From: CAYSCZ01 sp051155775
GTDB taxonomy: Bacteria > Bacteroidota > Bacteroidia > Cytophagales > Cyclobacteriaceae
Reading direction: 5' to 3'
Assembly: GCA_051155775.1 (NCBI GenBank)
Contig: DAXETV010000003.1
Span: 124,001 to 188,000 of the forward strand
DNA: 64,000 nt
Part shown: positions 46,052-54,671 of the stretch, piece by piece
Layout: each line of letters opens with the position of its first letter
How positions within the stretch are numbered: the stretch's first letter is position 1
Made by a program: the position numbers and the translations under genes
The notes under the pieces: generated by a model
What the model was told of the DNA's origin: nothing
The model's input: only the letters and a program-made list of their open reading frames with translations
Database searches by the model: none

Positions 46052-47683
46052 TTATTCTTCTTCCATGAATGGATAGCGATAATCAGTAGGTGGATTAAAA
46101 TTTTCTTTTATTGTTCTTGTTGATATCCAACGGACAAGGTTCAGATAATAACCTGCTTTATCATTTGTACCTGAACCTCTTGCTCCTCCGAATGGTTGCT
46201 GGCCGACGATTGAACCTGTTGGCTTATCATTGATATAAAAATTACCAGCAGCATCAACCAGTTTTTCAGTAGCTAATTCAGCAGCGTATCGGTCCTTGGA
46301 GAAAACTGCTCCTGTCAAAGCGTAAGGAGATGTATTATCGACCAGTTCAAGCGTCTCCTCAAAGCGATCATCCTGGTAAACATAAATAGTCACCACAGGC
46401 CCGAATATTTCCTCACACATGGTAACATAACTTGGATCATGGGCCAGGATTACAGTCGGTTCAATAAAGTAACCTTCAGATTTGTCATATTTTCCTCCTA
46501 TGATTACCTCAGCCATGTTACTTTCTTTAGCCTGATCAATATACCCGGAAATTTTATCAAAAGCTTTTTCATCAATGACTGCATTCATGAAGTTAGTGAA
46601 GTCTTCAGGGCTGCCCACATTTATGGATTGAATATCTTTTTCTAAAAGGCCTTTAAGATCTTCCCACATGCCAGAAGGCACATAAACACGCGAGACGGCA
46701 CTACATTTTTGGCCTTGATATTCATAAGCCCCTCTTACAATTGCTGTAGAAAGCGCGGGTACATTAGCCGAGTGATGTGCTATAATAAAATCCTTTCCAC
46801 CAGTCTCACCAACTATCCTGGGGTATGATTTATAAACATCGATTTTCTCCCCAATGATCTTCCATAAGTTTTTGAAAACAGTTGTACTTCCTGTGAAGTG
46901 CAAGCCTGCAAACTCCGGATGATTAAAGATAACTTCTCCGGCTTCAGGCCCGTCAACGAATATTAGGTTTATTACACCATCGGGCAGCCCGGCTTCATGG
47001 AGGACTTCCATGATTATTTTAGCTGAGTAAATCTGGGTATGGGCCGGCTTCCAAACAACTGTGTTCCCCATCATAGCTGCTGAGGTGGGCAGATTTCCAG
47101 CTATAGCAGTGAAGTTGAATGGTGTTAATGCGAAAATGAAACCTTCCAATGGACGATATTCCATCCTGTTCCACACGCCATCTGCAGATTCAGGTTGACC
47201 CTCATAAATCTGCTGCATATAATAAACATTAAATCTTAAAAAATCGATTAACTCACACGCTGCATCTATTTCAGCCTGGAGTGCTGTTTTTGACTGGCCC
47301 AACATGGTGGCTGCGTTGATTTTTGACCGGTATGGCCCGGCCAGCAGGTCAGCAGCCTTTAAAAATACGCTTGCTCTGTGCTCCCAGCTTAAATTGGCCC
47401 ATGCCTCTTTGGACCCCAGTGCGGCATTGATTGCCTGCTCAACATGAGATTTATCACCCTGGTTGTAGTATCCAAGGATATACTTATGGTCATGAGGTGG
47501 TGCAATTCTCCTTTTATCTTTTGTGGTGATTTTATCCTGGCCAACGAACATAGGCACATCAATTTCGATGGACTTTAATTCAGCGATCGTATTCTTTAAC
47601 ACTTCTCTTTCCTTTGAATCCGGAGCATACGATATGTTCGGTTCATTTTCCGGGAATGGTACTTGGAATACTCCTTTAGGCAT
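46052..47683 (-). CDS. pruA: L-glutamate gamma-semialdehyde dehydrogenase (1-pyrroline-5-carboxylate dehydrogenase)
   Basis: Oxidises glutamate semialdehyde (from proline) to glutamate with NAD+. The 543-aa stand-alone form is typical of Bacteroidota. Aldehyde dehydrogenase signatures: VVWKPAHTQIYSAKIIMEVL, FTGSTTVFKNLW, RIVGETGGKDFIIAHH (catalytic Glu) and YQGQKCSAVSRVYVPSG (catalytic Cys), EEIFGPVVTIYVYQ. The separate proline dehydrogenase (PutA domain) is not in the window. Confidence 0.94.
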   Translation of the reverse strand: MPKGVFQVPFPENEPNISYAPDSKEREVLKNTIAELKSIEIDVPMFVGQDKITTKDKRRIAPPHDHKYILGYYNQGDKSHVEQAINAALGSKEAWANLSWEHRASVFLKAADLLAGPYRSKINAATMLGQSKTALQAEIDAACELIDFLRFNVYYMQQIYEGQPESADGVWNRMEYRPLEGFIFALTPFNFTAIAGNLPTSAAMMGNTVVWKPAHTQIYSAKIIMEVLHEAGLPDGVINLIFVDGPEAGEVIFNHPEFAGLHFTGSTTVFKNLWKIIGEKIDVYKSYPRIVGETGGKDFIIAHHSANVPALSTAIVRGAYEYQGQKCSAVSRVYVPSGMWEDLKGLLEKDIQSINVGSPEDFTNFMNAVIDEKAFDKISGYIDQAKESNMAEVIIGGKYDKSEGYFIEPTVILAHDPSYVTMCEEIFGPVVTIYVYQDDRFEETLELVDNTSPYALTGAVFSKDRYAAELATEKLVDAAGNFYINDKPTGSIVGQQPFGGARGSGTNDKAGYYLNLVRWISTRTIKENFNPPTDYRYPFMEEE

Positions 47684-47756
47684 GATCTTATTGGATTTTT
47701 GTTAAAAAAAAACTTTCTATTCGTCTTATACAAACCTAAGCTAAAAATCAGCTTTG

Positions 47757-48455
47757 TTAAAGTATTTCAACTAATTCATGAAGGGATGTGATGTCGGTAA
47801 TATTGTCAGGTTTTGGTGTATTTAGTGGGTTGAAGTAGATTGCTTCAATACCATAGTCTATAGCGCCTTTTATGTCTGTATTCAAATTATCACCAACCAT
47901 AATACTTTGGTCATGATTTGCACCACTATGCTTAAACGCATAATCAAATATCCCCGAATATGGCTTTTTATGACCTGAACTCTCGGAGGTAAAAACTTTC
48001 TTAAAATATTTATCCAATCCTGCATTTTTAATTTTGATTGTTTGAATGTCATCAAAACCATTAGTTATAATATATAAAGAAAATTTTTGCTGGAGATGGT
48101 TCAAAGTTTCATGTGCGTGAGGGAGTGTATTAGATTTTTGGGGGCATCCTATCAAATAATCATTTCCGATATTTGGTGGAAAAAATTCTAGAGGAAGGTC
48201 AAGCCGATCAAATATAATCTTAAATCGCATCTCCCTGATGTATTTCTTGGAAACATATCCATGATTATATTCATCCCATAGGCTCTCATTTACTGTTAAA
48301 AATGTATCAACAAGGTCCCCCGCAGTGAAATATCCCTTTTGCTCAAACCCATATCTTTGATATAATTCGATCAACGTCTCACGAGCATTCGAATTATAAT
48401 CCCATAAGGTATTATCGAGGTCAAAAAATATGTATTTAATGTTGTCCTTCTTCAT
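47757..48455 (-). CDS. HAD hydrolase, YjjG-type noncanonical pyrimidine nucleotidase
   Basis: A 232-aa HAD phosphatase that likely removes phosphate from noncanonical pyrimidine nucleotides. HAD motifs: IFFDLDNTLWDYNSNA (motif I, DxD), ITNGFDDIQTIKIKNAGLD (motif II Thr), SGHKKPYSGIF (motif III Lys) and SIMVGDNLNTDIKGAIDYG (motif IV). The ATG at 48455 overlaps the upstream stop as ATGA, which signals translational coupling; a TTG at 48464 is in frame but less likely. The upstream partner is the ArsR-like regulator. Confidence 0.88.
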   Translation of the reverse strand: MKKDNIKYIFFDLDNTLWDYNSNARETLIELYQRYGFEQKGYFTAGDLVDTFLTVNESLWDEYNHGYVSKKYIREMRFKIIFDRLDLPLEFFPPNIGNDYLIGCPQKSNTLPHAHETLNHLQQKFSLYIITNGFDDIQTIKIKNAGLDKYFKKVFTSESSGHKKPYSGIFDYAFKHSGANHDQSIMVGDNLNTDIKGAIDYGIEAIYFNPLNTPKPDNITDITSLHELVEIL

Positions 48456-48835
48456 TTCTTCCAATTTTTAGATTCTATTTTATTGGTGGCCAATTCCCGG
48501 TTGGAATACATAATTTCGTAGTTTTCCAGGTCCTGCTGTAGTTGATTATCTTTATTCAAGAACTCAAAAAGCAGTGAGATTATCTCCTGGACCTCATCTT
48601 TAATTGAATAAAAAGTCCATTGCTCATATCTGCGTTGCTTAACTAATCCAGAATTTTTAAGGTAATTTATATGCCGTGATGTTTTGGCCTGCGTATAATC
48701 CAGAATTCTTTCTAAGTCGGAGATGGTTACTTCAATTTTATTGTTCATGATGAACAACATCCTAATCCGGGGTTCTTCTGAAAATGACCTGAAGATTCTG
48801 GTTCCATAATTTAGACTTAAGCTCTTAAGCTTCAT
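48452..48835 (-). CDS. ArsR-like winged-helix regulator
   Basis: A 127-aa winged-helix protein. The core fits ArsR-type domains: RSFSEEPRIRMLFIMNNKIE, VTISDLERILDYTQAKTSRH (helix-turn-helix), INYLKNSGLVKQRRYEQW (recognition helix and wing), TFYSIKD. The metal-binding Cys of classical ArsR (CVC) are absent. The stop overlaps the YjjG-type start (ATGA), so the two are one operon; the regulator may sense nucleotides or stress, but no ligand is visible. Confidence 0.8.
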   Translation of the reverse strand: MKLKSLSLNYGTRIFRSFSEEPRIRMLFIMNNKIEVTISDLERILDYTQAKTSRHINYLKNSGLVKQRRYEQWTFYSIKDEVQEIISLLFEFLNKDNQLQQDLENYEIMYSNRELATNKIESKNWKK

Positions 48836-48865
48836 TAAATTAAATATTTATGAACAATAAATTTT

Positions 48866-48881
48866 GTATTTTCGTGAATAC
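48866..48881. promoter_or_regulatory. candidate operator near the ArsR-like gene
   Basis: A short perfect inverted repeat GTATT-N6-AATAC in the 94-bp divergent gap between the ArsR-like gene and the 214-aa exported protein. A winged-helix dimer could bind it and control both. Symmetry is seen; binding is inference. Confidence 0.3.
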
Positions 48882-48917
48882 AGAAAACTTTAAAGGTCTC
48901 TATAGCATTAAATAGAG

Positions 48918-48924
48918 AAAGGAG
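48918..48924 (+). promoter_or_regulatory. strong ribosome-binding site for a TTG start
   Basis: AAAGGAG ends five bases before the TTG at 48930. No in-frame ATG lies near. Such a strong Shine-Dalgarno is uncommon in Bacteroidota and fixes the start of the 214-aa protein. Confidence 0.75.
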
Positions 48925-48929
48925 TAATA

Positions 48930-49574
48930 TTGACATTTGGAAAGCAACATATATATATTCTACTAATAACCCTTTCTTTCTTAATCTTGTTTATCAAGGT
49001 TAACGCACAAGTCACGGAAGTAATTCAATTTTCAGGGGTTGTGGTTGGTAAAGATAGTACCAATGGGCTGCCTGGCGTTCACCTTTTTTTGCCTGAATCC
49101 GGTCGTGGAACCACATCAAACCTTTATGGTTATTTTTCGCTACCTGTCGAAAGCGGAGATACATTATTAATATCATCTGTAGGATATCAAAGAAAGACAG
49201 TGGTGGTCCCAGAAACCGAAAAGCAAAGCATTACCCGAGTCATTGAATTAGTTGAAGACACAACAGTACTGGATGAGATAGAAATTTTTCCATATCCAAC
49301 AGAGGAATTATTCAAGGAAGCTATCCTCACATTAGAGTTACCTTATCAGGATGATCTGGATAATATGAATGAATGGTTACGAAGTGAACAAATGAAAGAA
49401 ATGTATAAACATATTCCAATGAGTGCAAGTGCCAACCACAGATACTTCATGGATCTACAGATACAAGCGATACAGGATAAATTTCAACCCAGAACCAATC
49501 CCCTTTTGAACCCTTTTGCATGGGCAAGATTTATTCAGTCAATTAAAAAGGGTGACCTAAAAAACAAAAATTAA
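48930..49574 (+). CDS. exported protein with carboxypeptidase-like regulatory domain
   Basis: A 214-aa protein with a signal peptide (QHIYILLITLSFLILFIKVN, cleaved near AQVTE) and an N-terminal CarboxypepD_reg-like beta-sandwich: FSGVVVGKDSTNGLPGVHLF, GRGTTSNLYGYFSLPVESGD, TLLISSVGYQRKTVVVPE, the domain used as a plug extension in SusC-like receptors. The rest is helical with an unusual C-terminal segment (RTNPLLNPFAWARFIQSIKK). No TonB-dependent barrel follows, so it stands alone. It starts at TTG 48930 with a strong ribosome-binding site. Confidence 0.8.
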   Translation: MTFGKQHIYILLITLSFLILFIKVNAQVTEVIQFSGVVVGKDSTNGLPGVHLFLPESGRGTTSNLYGYFSLPVESGDTLLISSVGYQRKTVVVPETEKQSITRVIELVEDTTVLDEIEIFPYPTEELFKEAILTLELPYQDDLDNMNEWLRSEQMKEMYKHIPMSASANHRYFMDLQIQAIQDKFQPRTNPLLNPFAWARFIQSIKKGDLKNKN

Positions 49575-49581
49575 ATGATTA

Positions 49582-50931
49582 TCAAACTGTATTGCTGAAT
49601 AATTGAGTCTTGGGCTTACTCTTCCACAGCCTTTCGTCTAAAGCCATGCATATATTTCTGACAAATGGCTTCCCTTTTTGTAATACTCGCAGATAGTTAC
49701 TCCCTAAAGCAATTAATGCATCTTTTTCAAATTCTTCCAAACGATTAATGGTGTCTTCATTGATGACATCCGGTCCACTGCTCCAATAAGTGAAAAAATT
49801 ACACATTACATCTAAAATATGTTTGCGGATGATTAAATCATTTTCATTGAGCTTATGTCCTCGGAAGAATGGAAATTTGCCTTGCTTAACTACGTCCTGG
49901 TAATCTTCAAGTTTTTTTTCATTTTGTATAAATCCTGTCCAGCTATCGCTTATTGAAGACACACCAAGTCCTACCAGTAAATGATTTTTTTGACTGGTAT
50001 AGCCCATAAAATTCCTGTGTAGGTTTCCGGTTTTGAATGCTTTAAATAAAGAATCTTTCCTGCGGGAAAAATGATCCATACCTATTTCCTGATACCCTTC
50101 ATTTATCAATAATTGCTTTCCTTCTTCATAGATCTGCTGCTTGGTAGCTGTATCCGGAAGATAAGTTTCCAATACTTTCTGGGCAGGCTTCATCCATGGC
50201 ACATAGGCAAAGCTGTAAAATGCTATGCGGTCAGGATTTAATAACTTGGTTTTATATATCGTTTCGTAAATCGTATCCCTGTTTTGTAATGGCAAGCCAT
50301 AGATCAAATCATAATTGATGGATTCATAACCTATCATTCTGGCCAGATAGGTAATCATTTCCACTTGTTCATAAGTTTGAACTCGATTGATCACTTTTTG
50401 AACTTCCTCATTGAAATCCTGAATACCAAGGCTTAAGCGGTTGAATCCCAACTTATGCAGTTCGTTGAGGTGATCAAATGAGGTGTTACCCGGATGAGCC
50501 TCAAAACTCATCTCAACATCTGGCCGAAGCCGGCTGGTGGATAGAATGGTGCCAATCAATTGAACAAGGTTTTCTGGCGAGAAAAAAGTTGGGGTTCCTC
50601 CTCCTAAATGGATTTCTTTGATCAATGGCTTTTCGCCAAAGGTATTTAAATACAAATTCCATTCGGCGAGTAAGCTTTCGATGTAGGGGTTTTCTACTTT
50701 ATGGTTTTTTGTTATTCTGGTATTACAACCGCAATAAGTGCATAAACGCTCACAAAATGGTAAATGGATATATAAGCTTAATCCCTCGGATTTATAATGC
50801 TGATATGATTTTGATATTAAATGTTCCCAATCCGCCTGATTGGGGTTATTATCCCAATACGGAACGGTTGGATAACTGGTGTATCTGGGTCCTGGTACGT
50901 TGTATTTTTTGATTAATTCATGATCTATCAT
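49582..50931 (-). CDS. hemN: oxygen-independent coproporphyrinogen III oxidase
   Basis: Radical-SAM enzyme that converts coproporphyrinogen III to protoporphyrinogen IX without oxygen in haem synthesis. The radical SAM motif is seen: HLPFCERLCTYCGCNTRITK (Cys-x3-Cys-x2-Cys plus the HemN-typical fourth Cys), then HLGGGTPTFFSPENL, GFNRLSLGIQDFNEEVQKVI and IGMDHFSRRKDSL. At 449 aa it is full-length HemN rather than the shorter HemW. The start overlaps the SafE-like stop (ATGA) at the end of the cbb3 operon, so haem supply is tied to oxidase expression. Confidence 0.93.
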   Translation of the reverse strand: MIDHELIKKYNVPGPRYTSYPTVPYWDNNPNQADWEHLISKSYQHYKSEGLSLYIHLPFCERLCTYCGCNTRITKNHKVENPYIESLLAEWNLYLNTFGEKPLIKEIHLGGGTPTFFSPENLVQLIGTILSTSRLRPDVEMSFEAHPGNTSFDHLNELHKLGFNRLSLGIQDFNEEVQKVINRVQTYEQVEMITYLARMIGYESINYDLIYGLPLQNRDTIYETIYKTKLLNPDRIAFYSFAYVPWMKPAQKVLETYLPDTATKQQIYEEGKQLLINEGYQEIGMDHFSRRKDSLFKAFKTGNLHRNFMGYTSQKNHLLVGLGVSSISDSWTGFIQNEKKLEDYQDVVKQGKFPFFRGHKLNENDLIIRKHILDVMCNFFTYWSSGPDVINEDTINRLEEFEKDALIALGSNYLRVLQKGKPFVRNICMALDERLWKSKPKTQLFSNTV

Positions 50932-51629
50932 GGCTGACAGTTTGTTATTTGATCTGGGTTACCAGTGGGGTTTATTGTAGGACTAAGGTAAGGAATTCCT
51001 AAAGAAAGGCCTCTGATGACAAGTAGAAGACCCATTACAAGTGCAATCTTTGGTAATATCTGTTTAACTTTTACACGATATTTTATTTTTAACCAATTGG
51101 ATGATGCGCCAAATAGCATCATAGCCGGCCAGGTACCTAATGCGAATCCAACCATAAATATTCCAGCATTTAATGGACTACCAGTATTTGCTGCGCCAGA
51201 GGCTGCTATGTAAACCAATCCACAGGGAAGAAAACCATTTAAAAATCCAATAAATAAGTGCCCAACTGAATATTTTATTGAGAGTAGCTTTGAAATATTT
51301 TTTTTCAATGGTCTTAACGCCCATCCTAAAATTCTATCTTCTAAAATCGTATGCTTTGAGGGGAACAAGAAATACAGAATAATTAATGATCCCATAATTA
51401 TGGAAAGTGATTGTTGCATGCCCCAGAGTGAAGCGCCCTGTCCTATCAGACCAAATACCAATCCAATTAAGGTATAGCTCACAAGCCGGCCTGACTGATA
51501 GAGGACAAGACCAATTGCTTTATTCCATTTACTTGAATGACTATAAGGTAAAGCCAGAACAATTGGCCCGCACATCCCTAAACAATGTAAACTTCCTATA
51601 AATCCTATGAAAAATGCGAACCAGAACAT
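50928..51629 (-). CDS. SafE/TauE-like membrane protein of the cbb3 cluster
   Basis: A 233-aa protein with about six membrane helices and the N-terminal signature WFAFFIGFIGSLHCLGMCGP, with Cys-x3-Cys that could bind copper. Later FLNGFLPCGLVYIAASGAAN repeats the Cys-Gly pattern. Proteins of this sulfite exporter TauE/SafE group recur in cbb3 clusters and are thought to assist metal delivery or cytochrome c biogenesis. It sits between ccoH and hemN, 3 bp after ccoH, with a 4-bp ATGA overlap into hemN. Confidence 0.85.
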   Translation of the reverse strand: MFWFAFFIGFIGSLHCLGMCGPIVLALPYSHSSKWNKAIGLVLYQSGRLVSYTLIGLVFGLIGQGASLWGMQQSLSIIMGSLIILYFLFPSKHTILEDRILGWALRPLKKNISKLLSIKYSVGHLFIGFLNGFLPCGLVYIAASGAANTGSPLNAGIFMVGFALGTWPAMMLFGASSNWLKIKYRVKVKQILPKIALVMGLLLVIRGLSLGIPYLSPTINPTGNPDQITNCQP

Positions 51630-51632
51630 AAA

Positions 51633-52058
51633 TCAATTAATGAAAATAGATTCCTCCTTGTAGTAATCCGTTATCCCATCACTCCAGTCCACCTTTAACT
51701 TGTAATAACCTTTTAAAAGGTCTTGAGTATTTATGATTTGTCGGTTATTGCTATCAGTAGTCACCGGGTAGTTTTTATCAAATAATTTATTTGAAGGACG
51801 AAACAACTGAATGTTTCCACTAAGCTTTGATCCGTTATCCGGGAAGTTGATTACCAACTGCCTCTCTAGCATCTCAATGTCAAATTCAATATCACTGGCA
51901 TTTGCTATCTTGTCAATTTGCTGCTGATAATTCAATTCACGCTTGTAGTAGTCATCAGCTACAAGGTTAATATCCTGCTGAAAGCATCGGACAACCATGT
52001 AGACCATGATCCCTACAAAGACAACAAACGCAAAAACAATCTTATATCCCCAATTCAT
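51633..52058 (-). CDS. ccoH: CcoH/FixH family cbb3 oxidase assembly protein
   Basis: A 141-aa protein with one N-terminal helix (YKIVFAFVVFVGIMVYMVVR) and a periplasmic FixH beta-sandwich (IEFDIEMLERQLVINFPDNG, LFRPSNKLFDKNYPVTTDSN). FixH/CcoH helps assemble the cbb3 oxidase subunits. Position is standard: directly after ccoG (10 bp) and before the SafE-like gene. Confidence 0.87.
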   Translation of the reverse strand: MNWGYKIVFAFVVFVGIMVYMVVRCFQQDINLVADDYYKRELNYQQQIDKIANASDIEFDIEMLERQLVINFPDNGSKLSGNIQLFRPSNKLFDKNYPVTTDSNNRQIINTQDLLKGYYKLKVDWSDGITDYYKEESIFIN

Positions 52059-52068
52059 ATATTCTTTT

Positions 52069-53523
52069 TTATGGTCCTAAAAATCTAGTATTAACAGTCT
52101 GCATCAACTCACCGCTGGAAAACACACCAATCTTAATTTTGGTACTCATTTGCGTTAAATCATCCCTATTGAACACGACAAATAAGGCACCTTCGGCTAC
52201 GCTCTGTGGAGCGATATTAATCGTCTTACCGACCACTTCAATAGCCCCTTCTTTATCCAGTAATTCCAAATTGATTACCTTATGTTCATTGGTCTTATTG
52301 ACAATATTGTAATTATACAAATTACTTATTTTGTTATCTTCTCTTTCCTGGAACATTACACCTGAGGTTCTCAGAATCGTGGTTTCTATATCGGTCCGAA
52401 TGAGTAACAGGGTAATCAATACCCCGATAAGGGCCACCAATACTGCTGAGTAAGCTTTCATCCGCCCGGTAAACTTAAATTTTTTACCATCCGCTATATT
52501 GGATTCTGCTGCATATCTGATCAAACCTCTGGGTAGATCTACTTTGTCCATCATTTCATCACATGCATCAATGCATGCAGTACAATTAACACATTCTAAT
52601 TGCGTACCATTTCTTATATCAATACCTGTAGGACACACATAGATACACTGTTTACAATCGATGCAATCGCCCTTTCCTACAGCTGAACGATCTTCATCTT
52701 TTCTATATTTTGCCCTTTTTTCTCCCCGTTTATAATCATAGCTTATAACCACAGAATTTCGATCCAGCAAGACACCTTGCAACCTTCCATAAGGACAAAC
52801 ATTGGTACAAACCTGTTCCCTGAAGGTTGAGAAGATATAGTAAAAGATCCCTGTGAATGCCATCATCGCAATAAACCCAGCGAGGTTCTCGCCCGGCGGG
52901 CTACTTATTACTTCAAATGTCTTCTCTATCCCTATGATGTAACTCATCAAGGTATGCATTATTAAAAAAGAAATAGCTATGAATATAAGATGCTTAGACC
53001 CCTTTTTAATTATTTTATTGGTATCCCATGGTTGTTTCCTGAGTTTCTTCTGGGCGGTCCAGTCGCCTTCAATCCAATATTCAATTCTTCTGAATACCAT
53101 TTCCATAAAAATGGTTTGCGGACAAACCCATCCACAAAAAATCCTGCCATATACTACGGTGAATAGTACAATAAAGACCACCAGGGAAATCATTCCCAAA
53201 ACAAAAAGGTGAAAATCCTGAGGCCAGAACACCTGACCAAAAATCACAAATTTCCTTTCAAAGAAATTAGCCAATAAAAATGGCTCTCCATCTATTTTAA
53301 TAAATGGAGCGCCAATAAGTATAGCCAATAAAAATATACTTACACCAACCCTGGCATTTGTATATTTACCTTTAGGTTTTTTTGGGAATATCCATCTCCT
53401 GTTACCATGCTCATCCAATGTTGATAGCGAATCCCTAAATTCTTCCTCGTATAACGAATCATCTGTTTTTGGAATATCAACTTCCTTCCCGTTATTTCTT
53501 TCCCTGGTGGCCAGATCTTCCAT
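52069..53523 (-). CDS. ccoG: cbb3 oxidase accessory ferredoxin-like protein CcoG
   Basis: A 484-aa integral membrane iron-sulfur protein (FixG/RdxA family) that reduces copper for delivery to the cbb3 oxidase. Visible: membrane helices with GRIFCGWVCPQTIFMEMVF, then EQVCTNVCPYGRLQGVLLD, two 4Fe-4S clusters in DCIDCKQCIYVCPTGIDIRN and LECVNCTACIDACDEMMD, and a C-terminal IG-like domain. Usual length and position between ccoP and ccoH. Confidence 0.93.
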   Translation of the reverse strand: MEDLATRERNNGKEVDIPKTDDSLYEEEFRDSLSTLDEHGNRRWIFPKKPKGKYTNARVGVSIFLLAILIGAPFIKIDGEPFLLANFFERKFVIFGQVFWPQDFHLFVLGMISLVVFIVLFTVVYGRIFCGWVCPQTIFMEMVFRRIEYWIEGDWTAQKKLRKQPWDTNKIIKKGSKHLIFIAISFLIMHTLMSYIIGIEKTFEVISSPPGENLAGFIAMMAFTGIFYYIFSTFREQVCTNVCPYGRLQGVLLDRNSVVISYDYKRGEKRAKYRKDEDRSAVGKGDCIDCKQCIYVCPTGIDIRNGTQLECVNCTACIDACDEMMDKVDLPRGLIRYAAESNIADGKKFKFTGRMKAYSAVLVALIGVLITLLLIRTDIETTILRTSGVMFQEREDNKISNLYNYNIVNKTNEHKVINLELLDKEGAIEVVGKTINIAPQSVAEGALFVVFNRDDLTQMSTKIKIGVFSSGELMQTVNTRFLGP

Positions 53524-53525
53524 CT

Positions 53526-54482
53526 TTAATTTTTTAATTGCGCTACTTCCTTGCTTTCGCCATCTTCTTCTTCGGCATCTTCATTTTCTTCTTCATCATC
53601 CGCACGCTCATAAAGTTCTCCCTGAGGTTCTTTTGGGTTTGGAGGATTTGTGCCTTCAAACATAATGATGTAGCTAGCCACCTCCTGCATTTGTTTTGGA
53701 GTTAACTGTGACTGCCAGGCTATCATCCCTTTTTCAGGAACACCGTATTTTATTGTTTTGAATATATCTTCAATTGCACCACCATGTATCCAATACTTAT
53801 CTGCAAAATTTGGCCCTACACCACCCTGTCCCTGTTGACCATGACAGGCTACACAGTGCGTTTGATAAACCTCTTCCCCGCTAGCCAGGCTGCTTGCAGC
53901 TGTAAGCACTTTAACGTTTGATTCATCTACGTTTTCAGCCTGTTGTTCCATATAAGCGGCTATTCGAGCTTCAGCCTGCTCCATTTCCATGGCATATTCT
54001 TCTTCCTGAGTTGGGCCGGTTTTTAATACATGAAAATGTATTAGATAGACAACCGCAAAAACTATTGTCACATAAAATAAACCTGTCCACCATGGGGGAA
54101 GTTTATTATCCAGCTCCCGAATGCCATCATATGAGTGGTCGGTAAGCACTTTCTGTTCTTGCTGTACGGGTACAGATTGGGTTAACCCCTTCATGATTTT
54201 ACCAAAGAACGACTCTTCTACAGGCTTGGGTGTATATATTTCCTGCGTTTCTTCCGTTTTTTGTTCAAATTCCCCGCGTTGCATGGCAATAAATGCCCTT
54301 ACCACGCTTAACAAAACGATTAAAACGATAAGTATCAATAAACTGACAAATAATGCCAGCCCCAGTGTTACTTCCAGTAAATTTTGTTCAAGCCAGGATG
54401 TCTCCGTTTCGGCCGATTGTGCAAGTATTGGTTGTGAGAGGAACAATAACCCCGTGATGATAAAATATTTTAAGGATTTCAT
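53526..54482 (-). CDS. ccoP: cbb3 oxidase cytochrome c subunit CcoP, monohaem form
   Basis: Membrane-anchored cytochrome c subunit of the cbb3 terminal oxidase. The N-terminal domain has a signal-like segment, a membrane helix (LGLALFVSLLILIVLIVLLS) and the cbb3 N-domain segment NKLPPWWTGLFYVTIVFAVV with a second helix. One CxxCH haem site is seen (THCVACHGQQGQGGVGPNFA), where CcoP of proteobacteria has two. The tail is very acidic (DDEEENEDAEEEDGESKE). ATG 54482 gives 318 aa and lies 1 bp from ccoQ; the longer frame to 54536 would overlap ccoQ. Confidence 0.92.
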   Translation of the reverse strand: MKSLKYFIITGLLFLSQPILAQSAETETSWLEQNLLEVTLGLALFVSLLILIVLIVLLSVVRAFIAMQRGEFEQKTEETQEIYTPKPVEESFFGKIMKGLTQSVPVQQEQKVLTDHSYDGIRELDNKLPPWWTGLFYVTIVFAVVYLIHFHVLKTGPTQEEEYAMEMEQAEARIAAYMEQQAENVDESNVKVLTAASSLASGEEVYQTHCVACHGQQGQGGVGPNFADKYWIHGGAIEDIFKTIKYGVPEKGMIAWQSQLTPKQMQEVASYIIMFEGTNPPNPKEPQGELYERADDEEENEDAEEEDGESKEVAQLKN

Positions 54483-54483
54483 T

Positions 54484-54669
54484 TTATTCTTTGTTAGAAT
54501 CAGTTTCATCAATTGGTAAATTAGCAACCTCTTCAAGGTCTCTTTTTTTAGTATTGATTACCCAAATGGTTAGGACCAAAAAGAATATGAAGAATATAAG
54601 AAATGAAAGCACGGGGTATATTTCTATACCTGTGATGCTTTCCATATGATGTTTAATAAATCGAAGCAT
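54484..54669 (-). CDS. ccoQ: cbb3 oxidase subunit CcoQ
   Basis: A 61-aa protein with one membrane helix (IYPVLSFLIFFIFFLVLTIW) and a short charged tail, matching FixQ/CcoQ. It stabilises the oxidase complex, especially in the presence of oxygen. It is placed between ccoNO (2 bp) and ccoP (1 bp), the normal order. Confidence 0.9.
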   Translation of the reverse strand: MLRFIKHHMESITGIEIYPVLSFLIFFIFFLVLTIWVINTKKRDLEEVANLPIDETDSNKE

Positions 54670-54671
54670 AA

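Noticed and set aside
47739..47756. Hairpin AAGCT/AGCTT after pruA as a terminator
   Set aside because: Five-base stem without a clear T-run in either direction.
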